64,000 bases of DNA from Burkholderia sp. HI2500 (GCF_002223055.1 NZ_NKFL01000004.1:868001-932000), one strand, 5' to 3'; counted from the stretch's first letter, positions 1-9,080 are shown. A program made the numbers and translations. Notes: a model not told the origin generated them from the letters alone.

Positions 1-963
1 CTCACCGCGATGCTCGCGATCAAGGGCATCTACGCGCCGTACGGCATCAAGCGCCTGAACCACGGGATCGGCTTCAACACGGCCGCGATCGAGCTGCTGC
101 TGCCGACCTACGGCGAGAAGCTCGGGCTGAAGGGCAAGGTCTGCTCGCACTGGGCGCTCAATCCGCACCCGACGCTGATTCCCGCGATCGAGTCGGGCTG
201 GGTCGAGCAGATCCACTGCTTCGGCTCGGAAGTCGGGATGGACGACTACATCCGCGCGCGTTCCGACATCTGGTTCACGGGCTCAGACGGGTCGCTGCGC
301 TCGAACCGCGCGTTCTGCCAGACCGCCGGCCTCTATGCGTGCGACATGTTCATCGGCTCGACGCTGCAGATCGACCTGTCCGGCCATTCGTCGACGGTCA
401 CGGCCGAGCGTATCGCCGGTTTCGGCGGCGCGCCGAACATGGGCAGCGACGCGCGCGGCCGGCGCCATCCGAGCGAGCCGTGGCTGAAGGCGGGCGCGGA
501 AGCCGACCCCGACACGCCGGCGGCGCTCAGGCGCGGCCGCAAGCTCGTCGTGCAGATCGGCGAGACGTTCGGCGACAAGAACGTGCCGATGTTCGTCGAG
601 AAGCTCGATGCGCTGAAGCTCGCGGACAAGCTGCAGCTCGACCTCGCGCCGATCATGGTCTACGGCGACGACGTCACGCACATCGTCACCGAGGAAGGGA
701 TCGCGAACCTGCTGATGTGCCGCGACAAGGACGAACGCGAGCACGCGATCCGCGGCGTCGCCGGCTATACGGAAATCGGTCGCGGCCGCGACCGGAAGAT
801 GGTCGAGCGGCTGCGCGAGCGCGGCGTGATCCGTCGCCCGGAGGATCTCGGCATCGATCCGCTCGACGCCGACCGCCGCTGGCTCGCCGCGCGTTCGATC
901 AAGGATCTCGTGCACTGGTCGGGCGGCCTGTATGCACCGCCGGCTCGGTTCCGCAACTGGTAA
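1..963 (+). CDS. mdcA: malonate decarboxylase, alpha subunit (acetyl-S-ACP:malonate ACP transferase), 5' truncated by window
   Basis: The reading frame is open from base 1, so the N-terminal part lies outside the window; 320 C-terminal residues remain, and family members are about 550 aa. MdcA transfers the acyl carrier protein from acetyl to malonate in the soluble, biotin-independent malonate decarboxylase. The visible part has the CoA-transferase-like look of the family (for example GSDGSLRSNRAFCQTAGLYA and the GFGGAPNMGSDARGRRH stretch). It heads a tightly packed set mdcC-D-E-G-B-H, which makes the assignment firm. mdcC begins 10 bp downstream. Confidence 0.96.
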   Translation, partial: LTAMLAIKGIYAPYGIKRLNHGIGFNTAAIELLLPTYGEKLGLKGKVCSHWALNPHPTLIPAIESGWVEQIHCFGSEVGMDDYIRARSDIWFTGSDGSLRSNRAFCQTAGLYACDMFIGSTLQIDLSGHSSTVTAERIAGFGGAPNMGSDARGRRHPSEPWLKAGAEADPDTPAALRRGRKLVVQIGETFGDKNVPMFVEKLDALKLADKLQLDLAPIMVYGDDVTHIVTEEGIANLLMCRDKDEREHAIRGVAGYTEIGRGRDRKMVERLRERGVIRRPEDLGIDPLDADRRWLAARSIKDLVHWSGGLYAPPARFRNW

Positions 964-973
964 GGACAAGGGC

Positions 974-1288
974 ATGGAACAGTTGAACTATCGCTTCACC
1001 GCGCGCGAGCGCGCGAAGGGCGAGCAGGCCGCGGCGCTCGTCGGCGTGGTGGCATCCGGCAATCTCGAAGTGCTCGTCGAACGCGTGCTGCCGGGCAACG
1101 AATGCGAGATCGACATCCGCACGGCGGCGGTCGGGTTCGGCGCGGTGTGGCAGGCCGTCGTCGCGGATTTCGTCGAGCGGCGCACGCCGGGCGGCCTGAA
1201 GCTGTCGATCAACGACGGCGGCGCGCGGCCCGACATGGTGTCGCTGCGGCTCGCGCAAGCCGTGCGGGCAATCGAGGGGGACGCATGA
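974..1288 (+). CDS. mdcC: malonate decarboxylase acyl carrier protein (delta subunit)
   Basis: Small 104-aa carrier protein that holds malonate and acetate as thioesters on a 2'-(5''-triphosphoribosyl)-3'-dephospho-CoA prosthetic group. I chose the ATG at 974 (MEQLNYRF), 10 bp after mdcA and behind an AAGGGC-like ribosome site; an upstream in-frame ATG at 932 would overlap mdcA. The N-terminal VVASGNLEVLVE segment (serine near residue 28) fits the region where the cofactor is attached in this family. The stop overlaps the mdcD start (ATGA), which implies translational coupling. The length matches family members of about 100 aa. Confidence 0.95.
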   Translation: MEQLNYRFTARERAKGEQAAALVGVVASGNLEVLVERVLPGNECEIDIRTAAVGFGAVWQAVVADFVERRTPGGLKLSINDGGARPDMVSLRLAQAVRAIEGDA

Positions 1289-2238
1289 TGAACGACGCGA
1301 TCCACGATACGCGCGATACGCCCGATACGCCCGCGTTCGTCGCGAATGCCGCGAGCTGGTACGAAGCATCGGCGCGGCAGCGCATCGACGGGCTGCTGGA
1401 CGCCGGCAGTTTCAGCGAATTCCTCGGCCCGGCCGAGCGCGTGACGAGCCCGCACCTGCCGCTGTTCGACCTGCCGCAGCAGTTCGACGACGGGATGGTG
1501 GTCGGCCACGGCCGGCTCGACGGCCAGCCGGTGTTCGTCGCCGCGCAGGAAGGCCGCTTCATGGGCGGCGCGTTCGGCGAAGTGCACGGCGCGAAGCTCA
1601 CCGGGCTGCTGCGCGCCGCGCGCGACACCGGCAAGCCGGTGCTGATCCTGTTCGATACGGGCGGCGTGCGGCTGCAGGAGGCGAACGCGGGCGAACTCGC
1701 GATCGCCGAGATCATGCGCGCGCTCGTCGAAGCGCGCACGGCCGGCGTGCCGGTGATCGGGCTGATCGGCGGCCGTGCGGGCTGCTACGGCGGCGGCGGG
1801 TTGCTCGCCGCGTGCTGCTCGGCGCTTGCGGTATCGGAGCAGGGCCGCATCAGCGTGTCGGGCCCCGAAGTGATCGAGACCAATCGCGGCGTCGAGGAAT
1901 TCGATGCGAAGGATCGCGCGCTGATCTGGCGCACGATGGGCGGCAAGCACCGACGGCTGATCGGTGGTGCGGATCGCTACGTGGCCGACACGCCCGCTGC
2001 GTTCCGTGCAGCGGCGCTCGCGCTGATCGGCCGTGCACCGAAGTTCGATGCGGCGATGCTGCGCGCGGAGCAGGCCCGCCTCGAAGCGCGGGTCGAACGG
2101 TTCGGCGCATGCAAGGATGCGCTCGACGTGTGGCGTGCGCTGCGCGCATCGGCGCCGGAAGCGATCCCGGGGATGCCGGACGATGCGTTCGCCGCGCTCG
2201 CGGACCAACTGCAGGAGAGCCCGCATGACGCTCGATGA
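1285..2238 (+). CDS. mdcD: malonate decarboxylase, beta subunit (malonyl-S-ACP decarboxylase)
   Basis: 317-aa crotonase-fold carboxyltransferase-type subunit that with MdcE decarboxylates malonyl-ACP. Glycine-rich turns typical of the fold are seen at GGVRLQEANAG (about residues 126-136) and GGRAGCYGGGG (about 162-172). Translation can start at either of two adjacent ATGs (1285 or 1288); the first overlaps the mdcC stop. The N-terminus, with its short DTRDTPDTP repeat, is about 20-30 residues longer than I would expect for the family, so a later start cannot be excluded. The gene overlaps mdcE by 14 bp. Confidence 0.95.
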   Translation: MMNDAIHDTRDTPDTPAFVANAASWYEASARQRIDGLLDAGSFSEFLGPAERVTSPHLPLFDLPQQFDDGMVVGHGRLDGQPVFVAAQEGRFMGGAFGEVHGAKLTGLLRAARDTGKPVLILFDTGGVRLQEANAGELAIAEIMRALVEARTAGVPVIGLIGGRAGCYGGGGLLAACCSALAVSEQGRISVSGPEVIETNRGVEEFDAKDRALIWRTMGGKHRRLIGGADRYVADTPAAFRAAALALIGRAPKFDAAMLRAEQARLEARVERFGACKDALDVWRALRASAPEAIPGMPDDAFAALADQLQESPHDAR

Positions 2239-2932
2239 AGTATTGAGTTCACTGTTCCCGCAAGGCCATTCGATCGCCCGTCACGGCGGGCTGCTGACCG
2301 GCCACGCGGAACTGGCCGGCACACGCGTCGACGTGATCGGCGTCGCCGACCGTTTGCCGTTCGGCATCGACGAGGCGCTGACGCTCGCGTCACACGTGCT
2401 CGACACGATCGCACGCGGCGACGACACGCCGATCCTCGTACTGGTCGACAGCGACAGCCAGCGGATGAGCAAGCGTGACGAACTGCTCGGCCTGAACGAA
2501 GGGCTGTCGCATCTCGCGAAGTGCCTGATGCACGCGGATCTCGCCGGGCACCGGACGATCGGCGTGCTGTATGGCCACACGGCCGCGGGCGCGTTCATCG
2601 CGACCGCGCTCGCGACGCGCACGCTGCTCGCGGTGCCGGGCGCAGAGCCGGAGGTGATGGACCTGCCGTCGATGTCGCGCGTGACCAAGCTGCCGATCGA
2701 CGTGCTGAAGGAGATGTCGCGCTCGACGCCGGTGTTCGCGCCGGGGCTCGACAATCTCGTGAAGATGGGCGCCGTCGACGCCGTGCTCGATCCGGCCCGC
2801 TCGCTCGACGCGCAGGTCGTTGCATGGCTCGGCAAGCCGGCCGACCGCGTCGACCGGCGTGCGTCACGCGGCCGGCCGGTTGCCGCCGACGTCGCCCGGC
2901 GCGTCGAGGCACTCGCGCGTGCCGCACGCTGA
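2225..2932 (+). CDS. mdcE: malonate decarboxylase, gamma subunit
   Basis: 235-aa partner of MdcD in the decarboxylase complex (co-decarboxylase subunit). The YGHTAAGAFIATALA stretch (about residues 115-129) is a glycine/alanine-rich oxyanion-loop type motif of the carboxyltransferase fold. I chose the ATG at 2225 (MTLDEVLSSLFPQGHS); it follows GGAGAG and overlaps the end of mdcD by 14 bp. The 3' end overlaps mdcG by 14 bp as well, so the four central genes form one translationally coupled run. Confidence 0.94.
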   Translation: MTLDEVLSSLFPQGHSIARHGGLLTGHAELAGTRVDVIGVADRLPFGIDEALTLASHVLDTIARGDDTPILVLVDSDSQRMSKRDELLGLNEGLSHLAKCLMHADLAGHRTIGVLYGHTAAGAFIATALATRTLLAVPGAEPEVMDLPSMSRVTKLPIDVLKEMSRSTPVFAPGLDNLVKMGAVDAVLDPARSLDAQVVAWLGKPADRVDRRASRGRPVAADVARRVEALARAAR

Positions 2933-3587
2933 GCTGCCGCTGCGCCGCCACACGCTCGTCACGCTGACGGCGGCGGGGTGGGGCGCGGCATTCGCGCGCG
3001 ATCCCGCGCTCGCAGCCGATCCGCTCGTGCGTGCGTGGGCCGAGCGCGGCTGGCCGCTGATCGTGCGCCGCGCGTCGCCCGACGAGGCCGATGCCGGTCG
3101 CGTGCCGCTTGGCCTGCCGCTGCCGCCTTCCGCGGGCAAGCGGCGCATCGCGCTGAACGCGGCGGCCGACGCGCTCGCGACGGTCGGCCCGCTGCCCGCG
3201 TTGTCCGACGTGCTTGTCGCCGCGCCCGACGCATGGCGCACGGCGTTGCGCGAGCTCGATGCGCTCGGCGTGCGTTACGGTGTGCCGGGCCGCGTGTTCG
3301 GCAGCCTCGCATGGCAGGCGCTGACGGGCGAACCCTACCTGGGGACGTCGTCCGATCTCGACATCGTGTTCCCGCTGCCGGACCCTGCGTCGCTCGCGCC
3401 GCTGCTCGACGGCCTCGCGGCGATCGACGCGCGCGCGCCGATGCGCATCGACGGCGAACTGCTGCGCGACGACGGCGCGGGCGTCAACTGGCGCGAACTG
3501 CACACGCGGCAGCGTGAAGTCGCGGTCAAGACCGCGATCAGCGTCGAACTGATGCCGGCCGACGCATTCATCGGAGGTATGCGATGA
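2919..3587 (+). CDS. mdcG: malonate decarboxylase holo-ACP synthase (phosphoribosyl-dephospho-CoA transferase)
   Basis: 222-aa nucleotidyltransferase that attaches the triphosphoribosyl-dephospho-CoA prosthetic group to MdcC. It shows the nucleotidyltransferase signature: GSLAW at about residues 128-132 and SDLDIVF with acidic residues D146 and D148, where metal ions bind in this fold. A GTG start at 2919 (MPHAELPLRRHTLV) is preferred; it overlaps mdcE by 14 bp. In-frame extension to 2820 would overlap mdcE by over 100 bp. The stop overlaps the mdcB start (ATGA). Confidence 0.92.
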   Translation: MPHAELPLRRHTLVTLTAAGWGAAFARDPALAADPLVRAWAERGWPLIVRRASPDEADAGRVPLGLPLPPSAGKRRIALNAAADALATVGPLPALSDVLVAAPDAWRTALRELDALGVRYGVPGRVFGSLAWQALTGEPYLGTSSDLDIVFPLPDPASLAPLLDGLAAIDARAPMRIDGELLRDDGAGVNWRELHTRQREVAVKTAISVELMPADAFIGGMR

Positions 3588-4450
3588 GTGCATGGGCTGC
3601 CTGCCGCGTACCGGCGCCGTCCGAAGCCGAGCGCATCGCCGAACTGGCCGAGCGCAGCCTCGTGCTCGAGATCGAGACCTATCCGAAGCCGGGGCTTGTC
3701 AGTCACGTCGACACCGGCAGTCACACCGACATGGACGCCGCGACGTTCGCCCGCAGCGCCGCCGTGCTGCGGCCGTACTTCGCCGAATTGGCGGATGCGG
3801 GCGCGCGCGATGCGGACATGGCCGTACTGCGCAAGATCGGCCTGCGTGCCGAGCACGCGATGCTTGCCGCGACCGGTGGCGTCAACACGCATCGCGGCGC
3901 GATATTCGGGCTCGGGCTGCTGTGCGCGGCAGCCGGTCGGCGCGCGATGCCGGGGACGATGCCGGCCGGAATGACGCTCGGTGCGATCGTCTCCCGCCGC
4001 TGGGGTGCCGATATCCTCGGTGGCCCTCGCTTGCCCGACAGCCACGGCGAACGCGCGAGCCGCCGCTACGGCGTCGGCGGTGCACGTCGCGAGGCGGCCG
4101 ACGGTTTCACGACCGTCTATGCGGTCGGGCTGCCCGCGCTGCGTCGCGCGCAGCGTGACCTGCCGGGCGATCCGGAAGCCGCGCGCGTCGATGCATGCTT
4201 CGCGCTGATCGCCGCGCTCGACGATACGAACCTGCTGCACCGGGGCGGGCAGGCCGGCCTCGAGTTCGCGCGGGTAACCGCACGCGCGTTCGTGGCACGT
4301 GGCGGCGTGCGGGCGCGCGACTGGCGGCTGCGCGCGGCCGCCGCGCATCGGGCGTTCGTGGCACGGCGGCTGAGCCCGGGCGGCGCGGCCGACCTGCTCG
4401 CGATGAGCGTCTTCGTCGATGCGCTCGAAATTGACGAGGGCGCGCGATGA
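3584..4450 (+). CDS. mdcB: triphosphoribosyl-dephospho-CoA synthase
   Basis: 288-aa CitG/MdcB-family enzyme that makes the prosthetic-group precursor from ATP and dephospho-CoA; MdcG then loads it on MdcC. Family signatures are visible: EIETYPKPGLVSHVDTGSHTDMD near residue 30-50, the GVNTHRGAIFGLG segment near 100, and an RHGG-like LLHRGGQAGLEF near 215. ATG at 3584 overlaps the mdcG stop and the TGA overlaps the mdcH ATG. Co-location with mdcG shows that cofactor synthesis and attachment are both encoded here. Confidence 0.95.
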   Translation: MSAWAACRVPAPSEAERIAELAERSLVLEIETYPKPGLVSHVDTGSHTDMDAATFARSAAVLRPYFAELADAGARDADMAVLRKIGLRAEHAMLAATGGVNTHRGAIFGLGLLCAAAGRRAMPGTMPAGMTLGAIVSRRWGADILGGPRLPDSHGERASRRYGVGGARREAADGFTTVYAVGLPALRRAQRDLPGDPEAARVDACFALIAALDDTNLLHRGGQAGLEFARVTARAFVARGGVRARDWRLRAAAAHRAFVARRLSPGGAADLLAMSVFVDALEIDEGAR

Positions 4451-5379
4451 CGCTGGCCATCCTCTGTTCGGGGCAGGGCGCGCAGCGCGCCGACATGTTC
4501 GACCTGACCGGCGCCGCGCCGCAGGCCGGCGCGCTGTTCGCGCACGCCGGCCGGCTCCTCGGCGACGATCCGCGCGCGTGGGTCCGGCAGGCCGGGCCGG
4601 ACGCGCTGCGCGAGAACCGTGCCGCGCAGATTCTCTGCACGGTCCAGGCGCTCGCCGCCGCCGCGCTGCTCGACGCGGTGTGGCCGCGCCGGCGCTGCGT
4701 CGCCGGCTACAGCGTCGGCGAAGTCGTATCGTGGAGCGTCGCGGGAATGATCGAGCCGGGCGCCGCGCTCGACCTGGCCGACGCGCGTGCGCGCGCGATG
4801 GATGCCGCGAGCGGCGGCGACGAGCGGATGGTGTTCGTACGCGGCCTGACGCGTGCCCAACTCGCGCGGTTGTGCGACGGCCGCGACGCGGCGATCGCGA
4901 TCGCGAATCCCGGCGACGCGTTCGTGGTCGCGGGGCGGCAGGCCGATGTCGACGCGGTGGCCGACGATGCGTCGCGCGCCGGCGCGCTGCGCGTCGCGCC
5001 CGTCTGCGTGCGGATCGCGTCGCACACGCGTCGGCTCGCCGCGGCCGTGCCGGTGTTTCGCGCGTCGCTCGCCGCGACCGACGTACGGCGGCCGCTGCCC
5101 GGCACGCGGCTGTTTTCGGGGATCGATGGCGCATCGGTGCTGGACGTCGGCGCCGGCCTCGACAAGCTTGCGCGGCAGGTCGCGGAGCCGGTCGAGTGGG
5201 CGGCCTGTCTGGCGGCGTGCGTGGAGGCCGGTGCGACCGCGTTCCTCGAGCTCGGTCCTGGCCGCGCGCTGGCCGAGATGGCCGGTGGTGCCTATCCGGC
5301 GCTGCCGGCGCGCAGCCTCGCGGATTTCCGCTCCGTCGACGGCGTGGCGAGCTGGCTCTCACGCGTCGCGGCGGGCTGA
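4447..5379 (+). CDS. mdcH: malonate decarboxylase epsilon subunit (malonyl-CoA:ACP transacylase)
   Basis: 310-aa FabD-like acyltransferase that charges the acetyl or malonyl group onto MdcC to prime the complex. The N-terminal LCSGQGAQ motif and the nucleophile elbow GYSVGE (serine at about residue 89) are present, and the ELGPGRALAEM near the C-terminus fits the family. Start ATG 4447 overlaps the mdcB stop. It is the last gene of the operon in the window; no MadLM/MdcF-type transporter or LysR regulator follows, so these must lie upstream or elsewhere. Confidence 0.94.
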   Translation: MTLAILCSGQGAQRADMFDLTGAAPQAGALFAHAGRLLGDDPRAWVRQAGPDALRENRAAQILCTVQALAAAALLDAVWPRRRCVAGYSVGEVVSWSVAGMIEPGAALDLADARARAMDAASGGDERMVFVRGLTRAQLARLCDGRDAAIAIANPGDAFVVAGRQADVDAVADDASRAGALRVAPVCVRIASHTRRLAAAVPVFRASLAATDVRRPLPGTRLFSGIDGASVLDVGAGLDKLARQVAEPVEWAACLAACVEAGATAFLELGPGRALAEMAGGAYPALPARSLADFRSVDGVASWLSRVAAG

Positions 5380-5470
5380 TCGGCCGCATGAAAAACGCGC
5401 GCTGGCCCGTTCGCCAGGCACCCGTTTTGCGCTGTGTGTTGCGCCGGCGCAGCAGCCTCTCAGGTGGTGC

Positions 5471-5498
5471 TTGCCACGCGAATTGGCGTCGCTACAAT
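5471..5498 (+). promoter_or_regulatory. candidate sigma70 promoter for the PLD-like gene
   Basis: TTGCCA (5471-5476), a 16-bp spacer and TACAAT (5493-5498). Transcription would start near 5505, leaving almost no leader before the ATG at 5509. This suggests an independent, nearly leaderless transcript separate from the mdc operon. Confidence 0.5.
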
Positions 5499-5508
5499 GG
5501 CGCCCGCC

Positions 5509-6018
5509 ATGAGACCAGCCGCCTTCCTTCTCGCCGCGCTTTGCTGCGCGGCGAGCGCCCACGCCAGCCAGATTCCGTCCGATGCCGCATCGGTCGGCAC
5601 ATACTTTTCGTATGACAATGCAGCGGCCGACGCGACCGTCGACCTGATCGGGCAGGCGCAGCGCCGCGTGCTGCTGGCCGGCTACACGCACGTGCCGCCG
5701 GCGGTCGCGAGCGCGCTGCGTGCGGCCCGCGCGCGCGGGGTCGAGGTGCGTGTCGTGCTCGTGCGTTCGCCGCGCGCGGGCCGGTACAGCGGCGCGGGCT
5801 ATCTGAAATCTTCCGGTATCGACGTGGCGATCGATTCGCGGCACGGCGATCCCGCCCCGCGCTTCGTGATCGTCGACGACAGCGTCGCGCTGACCACGCT
5901 GTCCGAAGGCGCGGCCGCGCATGCGGAAACGGTGAACGTGTTCCAGCGTGCGCCCGAGCTCGCGCAATCCTATGCCCAGTCGTTCTGGCGGCTCTACCGG
6001 CAGGCCGGCGGCCTCTGA
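5509..6018 (+). CDS. exported phospholipase D-like protein with degenerate HKD motif
   Basis: 169-aa protein with a clear signal peptide (MRPAAFLLAALCCAASAHA, cleavage about residue 19/20), so probably periplasmic. The remainder follows the Nuc/bacterial-endonuclease PLD layout: YFSYDNAAADATVDLIGQAQ, VLLAGYTH, RARGVEVRVVL and FVIVDDS. The catalytic HxK(x)4D motif is not intact. The aligned positions read A116, R118 and D123, so histidine and lysine are missing. It may be non-catalytic or substrate-binding. The ATG at 5509 is chosen because the signal peptide starts there; ATG 5497 is an alternative. Confidence 0.78.
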   Translation: MRPAAFLLAALCCAASAHASQIPSDAASVGTYFSYDNAAADATVDLIGQAQRRVLLAGYTHVPPAVASALRAARARGVEVRVVLVRSPRAGRYSGAGYLKSSGIDVAIDSRHGDPAPRFVIVDDSVALTTLSEGAAAHAETVNVFQRAPELAQSYAQSFWRLYRQAGGL

Positions 6019-6143
6019 CCCTTTCCGTCGGCGCCACGCGTGCCGGTGTGACCCTGCTTGCATCGGCGCGGCCGATGAACCATGCTCGTTGACAGGCGCC
6101 GACGCGGGTTTCGCGCATCCGGCGCAACGGCAGGGAGCCGATC

Positions 6144-6788
6144 GTGTTCGAGTGTTTTGCCGATCGCACCGATGCCGGCTGCCAGCTGGCCGGCGCATTG
6201 GGCGATTACGCGGGGCGCGGCGATGTCGTCGTGCTCGCGTTGCCGCGTGGCGGTGTGCCCGTCGCCTATCCGGTCGCGTGTGCGCTGCATGCACCGCTCG
6301 ACGTGCTGGTCGTGCGCAAGCTCGGCGTGCCGTACGATCCCGAGCTCGCGATGGGCGCGATCGCGACGGGCGGGGCGATTCATCTGCAGCGTTCGGTGCT
6401 CCGCTCGATGAACGTGCCCGACGCCGAGCTCGCCGACGTGATCGCGCGCGAGACGGCCGAGCTGCATCGACGCGAAGCGCTGTACCGCGGCGCCGAGCCG
6501 CCGCTGCCGGTCGAAGGGCGCATTGCGATCGTCGTCGACGACGGCGTCGCGACCGGCGCGTCGATGCGTGTCGCGCTGCAGGCGTTACGCGAGCGTCATC
6601 CGGCGCGGATCATCGCGGCTGCACCGGTCGCGCCGGCAGGTACACGGCACGTGTTCGACGATCTGGCCGACGCGTTCGTCACGGTGATGCTGCCGCTGGT
6701 GTTCTTCGGGATCAGCCAGTTCTACGCGCGCTTCGAGCAGACGAGTGACGACGAGGTGCGCGCGTTGCTCGACGCGGCGCGGCGCTGA
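6144..6788 (+). CDS. phosphoribosyltransferase family protein
   Basis: 214-aa type I phosphoribosyltransferase. The PRPP-binding loop is VVDDGVATGAS (about residues 130-140), and the N-terminus has the LPRGGVPVAYPVA loop of the stand-alone PRTase group, often found near hydrolase or erythromycin-esterase genes. The physiological substrate is not known. GTG at 6144 is used as the start because CAGGGAG lies 6-7 nt upstream. It converges with the PHB depolymerase gene, with 7 bp between the two stops. Confidence 0.88.
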   Translation: MFECFADRTDAGCQLAGALGDYAGRGDVVVLALPRGGVPVAYPVACALHAPLDVLVVRKLGVPYDPELAMGAIATGGAIHLQRSVLRSMNVPDAELADVIARETAELHRREALYRGAEPPLPVEGRIAIVVDDGVATGASMRVALQALRERHPARIIAAAPVAPAGTRHVFDDLADAFVTVMLPLVFFGISQFYARFEQTSDDEVRALLDAARR

Positions 6789-6795
6789 TTCGGCA

Positions 6796-8013
6796 TCACG
6801 TCCGCCGGATGCGGCGCGGGCGAGGGCGGCGGGCTTCGGCCCACGCGAACACGCGCTGCAGCATCGGATGCACGTCCCCGTGCCAGCGTGCCCCCGTAAA
6901 CAGCCCGTAGTGATCGCAGTCGTCGATGTCGATGCGAAAGCGCTCGTCGTCGGCGAGGCCGCTGCACAGGTCGAGCGCCGCATGTGTCTGGCCGGCGCCC
7001 GTGACCTTGTCGCATGCGCCTTCGACGGTCAGCAGGACGATGCCGCGCATAGCCGCCGGCTCGACGCGCTGGCCGCCCACGTCCCACGTGCCGAGCGCGA
7101 GGCTCATGCGCTGGAACACGATGTCGACCGTATCCAGGAAATACTCGGCCGGCATGTCGAGCAGCGCCGTGTATTCGAGCAGCGCGCGCCGCGCGCCGGC
7201 GAGTCCGGTCATGTCGAAGCGCGACGCGGCCAGCGCGTACGCTTCGATCAGCGACAGGAAGCGCTGCGGGTACACGAGCGCGATCTCGCCCTGTTGCAGA
7301 TAGGTGGGAAACACGTGGCGGCCGTGCCCCGCGAAACCAGGTGGCACGACGTCGATCAGGTGGCGGCGGCACCAGCCGAGCGAATGGGCGGCAGCGGCGG
7401 TGCCGAGCGCACTCGGATTCCGGCGCGCGTCGAGCGGGCCGCCGATCAGCGTGACGCTCGCGGGCGAGGGGAGACCGCGCGCCGCCCGCAGCGCGAGCGC
7501 GCCGAGCGCCGGCACGGTCGCCTGGCACACGGCGACGACATGCAGCGGCCGGTCGTCGTGCGCGAGCCCGTCGACGAAGCCGTCGAGCGTCGCGACGTAC
7601 TCGTCGAGCCCGAAACGGCCCGACGCGAGCGGCACGTCGCGCGCATTGCGCCAGTCGGTCACGCAGACATCGCCGTCCGCGAGCAGCGTCTCGACGGTTT
7701 CCCGCATCATCACGGCCGCGTGCCCGGCGAGCGGCGCGCACAGCAGCACCGTGCGCTGCGCGTCGGCCCGCGTGAAGCGCCGCAGGTCGCAGAACGGCGT
7801 GCGCGCGACGACGCGCTCGCCGAGCGCCGGCCATCCGATGTCGAAGTGCGGGGGGCCGTCCGGCGGCCCGAGCAGCGGCTCGAACAGGTCGTCGTAGCAC
7901 GACGACGCCGCGTGCGGCAGCGTGGCCGCGGGCCACGCGTCGAACGCGTGCCGCGTCGCCGCGCGCCACGCGCGCATCCATTCCCGCTGCTGCTCGACGA
8001 GGGCATACCACAT
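6796..8013 (-). CDS. phaZ: intracellular polyhydroxybutyrate depolymerase
   Basis: 405-aa depolymerase of the intracellular PhaZ type, which mobilises stored polyhydroxyalkanoate granules. The alpha/beta-hydrolase nucleophile lies in VAVCQATVPAL with a cysteine (C163), as in the intracellular Ralstonia/Burkholderia enzymes, instead of a serine lipase box. I use the ATG at 8013 (MWYALVEQQREW) since it matches the usual family N-terminus and has AAGG upstream; ATG 8049 would add 12 residues. Acid and base residues are probably the late GACDKVTGAGQ and DDCDHYGLF regions. It lacks a signal peptide, consistent with a cytosolic role. Confidence 0.92.
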   Translation of the reverse strand: MWYALVEQQREWMRAWRAATRHAFDAWPAATLPHAASSCYDDLFEPLLGPPDGPPHFDIGWPALGERVVARTPFCDLRRFTRADAQRTVLLCAPLAGHAAVMMRETVETLLADGDVCVTDWRNARDVPLASGRFGLDEYVATLDGFVDGLAHDDRPLHVVAVCQATVPALGALALRAARGLPSPASVTLIGGPLDARRNPSALGTAAAAHSLGWCRRHLIDVVPPGFAGHGRHVFPTYLQQGEIALVYPQRFLSLIEAYALAASRFDMTGLAGARRALLEYTALLDMPAEYFLDTVDIVFQRMSLALGTWDVGGQRVEPAAMRGIVLLTVEGACDKVTGAGQTHAALDLCSGLADDERFRIDIDDCDHYGLFTGARWHGDVHPMLQRVFAWAEARRPRPRRIRRT

Positions 8014-8265
8014 GGCGAACCTTGGGGCGGAAGGGGGGTGAACTTGCATTATGGTCACTGTGGCCGGACATCGTGAGTCCCGCGCGCGGCGGGTTGATGC
8101 GCATCGGGCGCACGGGCGCGAAGGCCGGCCGAGCACGTTCCGCCATTCGGCAAACGCGGTCGCGCAGCCGGCCCCCGCTCGTTGCGGGCGGGAACGGGCC
8201 CTAGGCGATGCCGCGCGACGCTGCTACAGTCGTCGCTCCCATTCCCCTCAAGCGGAGCGTTCGCG

Positions 8266-8895
8266 ATGAAGCTGATCGGCATGCTGGATTCCCCGTTCGT
8301 GCGTCGGGTCGCCATTTCGGCGAAACTGCTCGACCTCCCGTTCGAACACGAGTCGATCTCGGTGTTCCGTCATTTCGAGCAGTTCAGGGCGACCAACCCG
8401 GTCGTCAAGGCGCCGACGCTCGTGACCGACGACGGCGCGACGCTGCTCGATTCGTCATTGATCGTCGACTATCTCGATCATCTGGTCGCGCCCGAGCGGC
8501 GCTTGCTGCCCGATGCCGCCGATGCTCGGCTGCGCGCGCTCGTGCCGGTCGGCTTCGCGCTGGCGGCCGCCGAGAAGACCGTGCAGGTCGTCTACGAGCA
8601 GGCGCTGCGTCCGGCCGACAAGCAGCATGCGCCGTGGCTCGAGCGCGTGCTGAGCCAGATCGAGGGCGCATACGGCGCCCTGGAGCCGCTCGTCGCGGCC
8701 GCGAACGGCTGGTTCGGCGGCGCGCGCCTGCTGCAGTCCGACGTGACGGTCGCGGTCGCATGGCGCTTCACGCAGTTCATGGCGGCCGACTACCCGGTGC
8801 TCGCGCGGATCGATCCGGCCCGTTATCCGGCACTGGCTGCGCATTCGGCGCGGGCGGAAGCGCTGCCGGCGTTCGTCGAAACACCGCTCGTCTAG
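8266..8895 (+). CDS. glutathione S-transferase family protein
   Basis: 209-aa soluble GST. The N-terminal thioredoxin-like domain begins MKLIGMLDSPFVRRVAISAKLL (S9 in the position of the catalytic Ser/Cys), with the glutathione-binding NPVVKAPTLV and DSSLIVDYLD loops at about residues 45-70, followed by an all-helical C-terminal domain. ATG 8266 is preceded by AGCGGAG, and a TACAGT -10-like box lies about 40 bp upstream. It is most like the YibF/plant-type GSTs. The substrate is unknown. Confidence 0.9.
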   Translation: MKLIGMLDSPFVRRVAISAKLLDLPFEHESISVFRHFEQFRATNPVVKAPTLVTDDGATLLDSSLIVDYLDHLVAPERRLLPDAADARLRALVPVGFALAAAEKTVQVVYEQALRPADKQHAPWLERVLSQIEGAYGALEPLVAAANGWFGGARLLQSDVTVAVAWRFTQFMAADYPVLARIDPARYPALAAHSARAEALPAFVETPLV

Positions 8896-9080
8896 GCGTC
8901 GAGGCGACCCGCGGCGGGGCCCCGCGCCGCGGCCCGTTGCCCGCCCAGCCTTGTCAGGCAAGGTGTTGTCGATTGTTCTCGGCGGCTGACAAGTGACTTC
9001 GCATTCGCGCTGTTTATCCGGACGCGGCCGATCCCTAGAATCCACTCCATCGAATGACGCCTTGCCTGATGGAGCCGCAG

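Noticed and set aside
3335..5389. 684-codon minus-strand frame opposite mdcB and mdcH
   Set aside because: Arg/Pro-rich shadow of the mdc genes.
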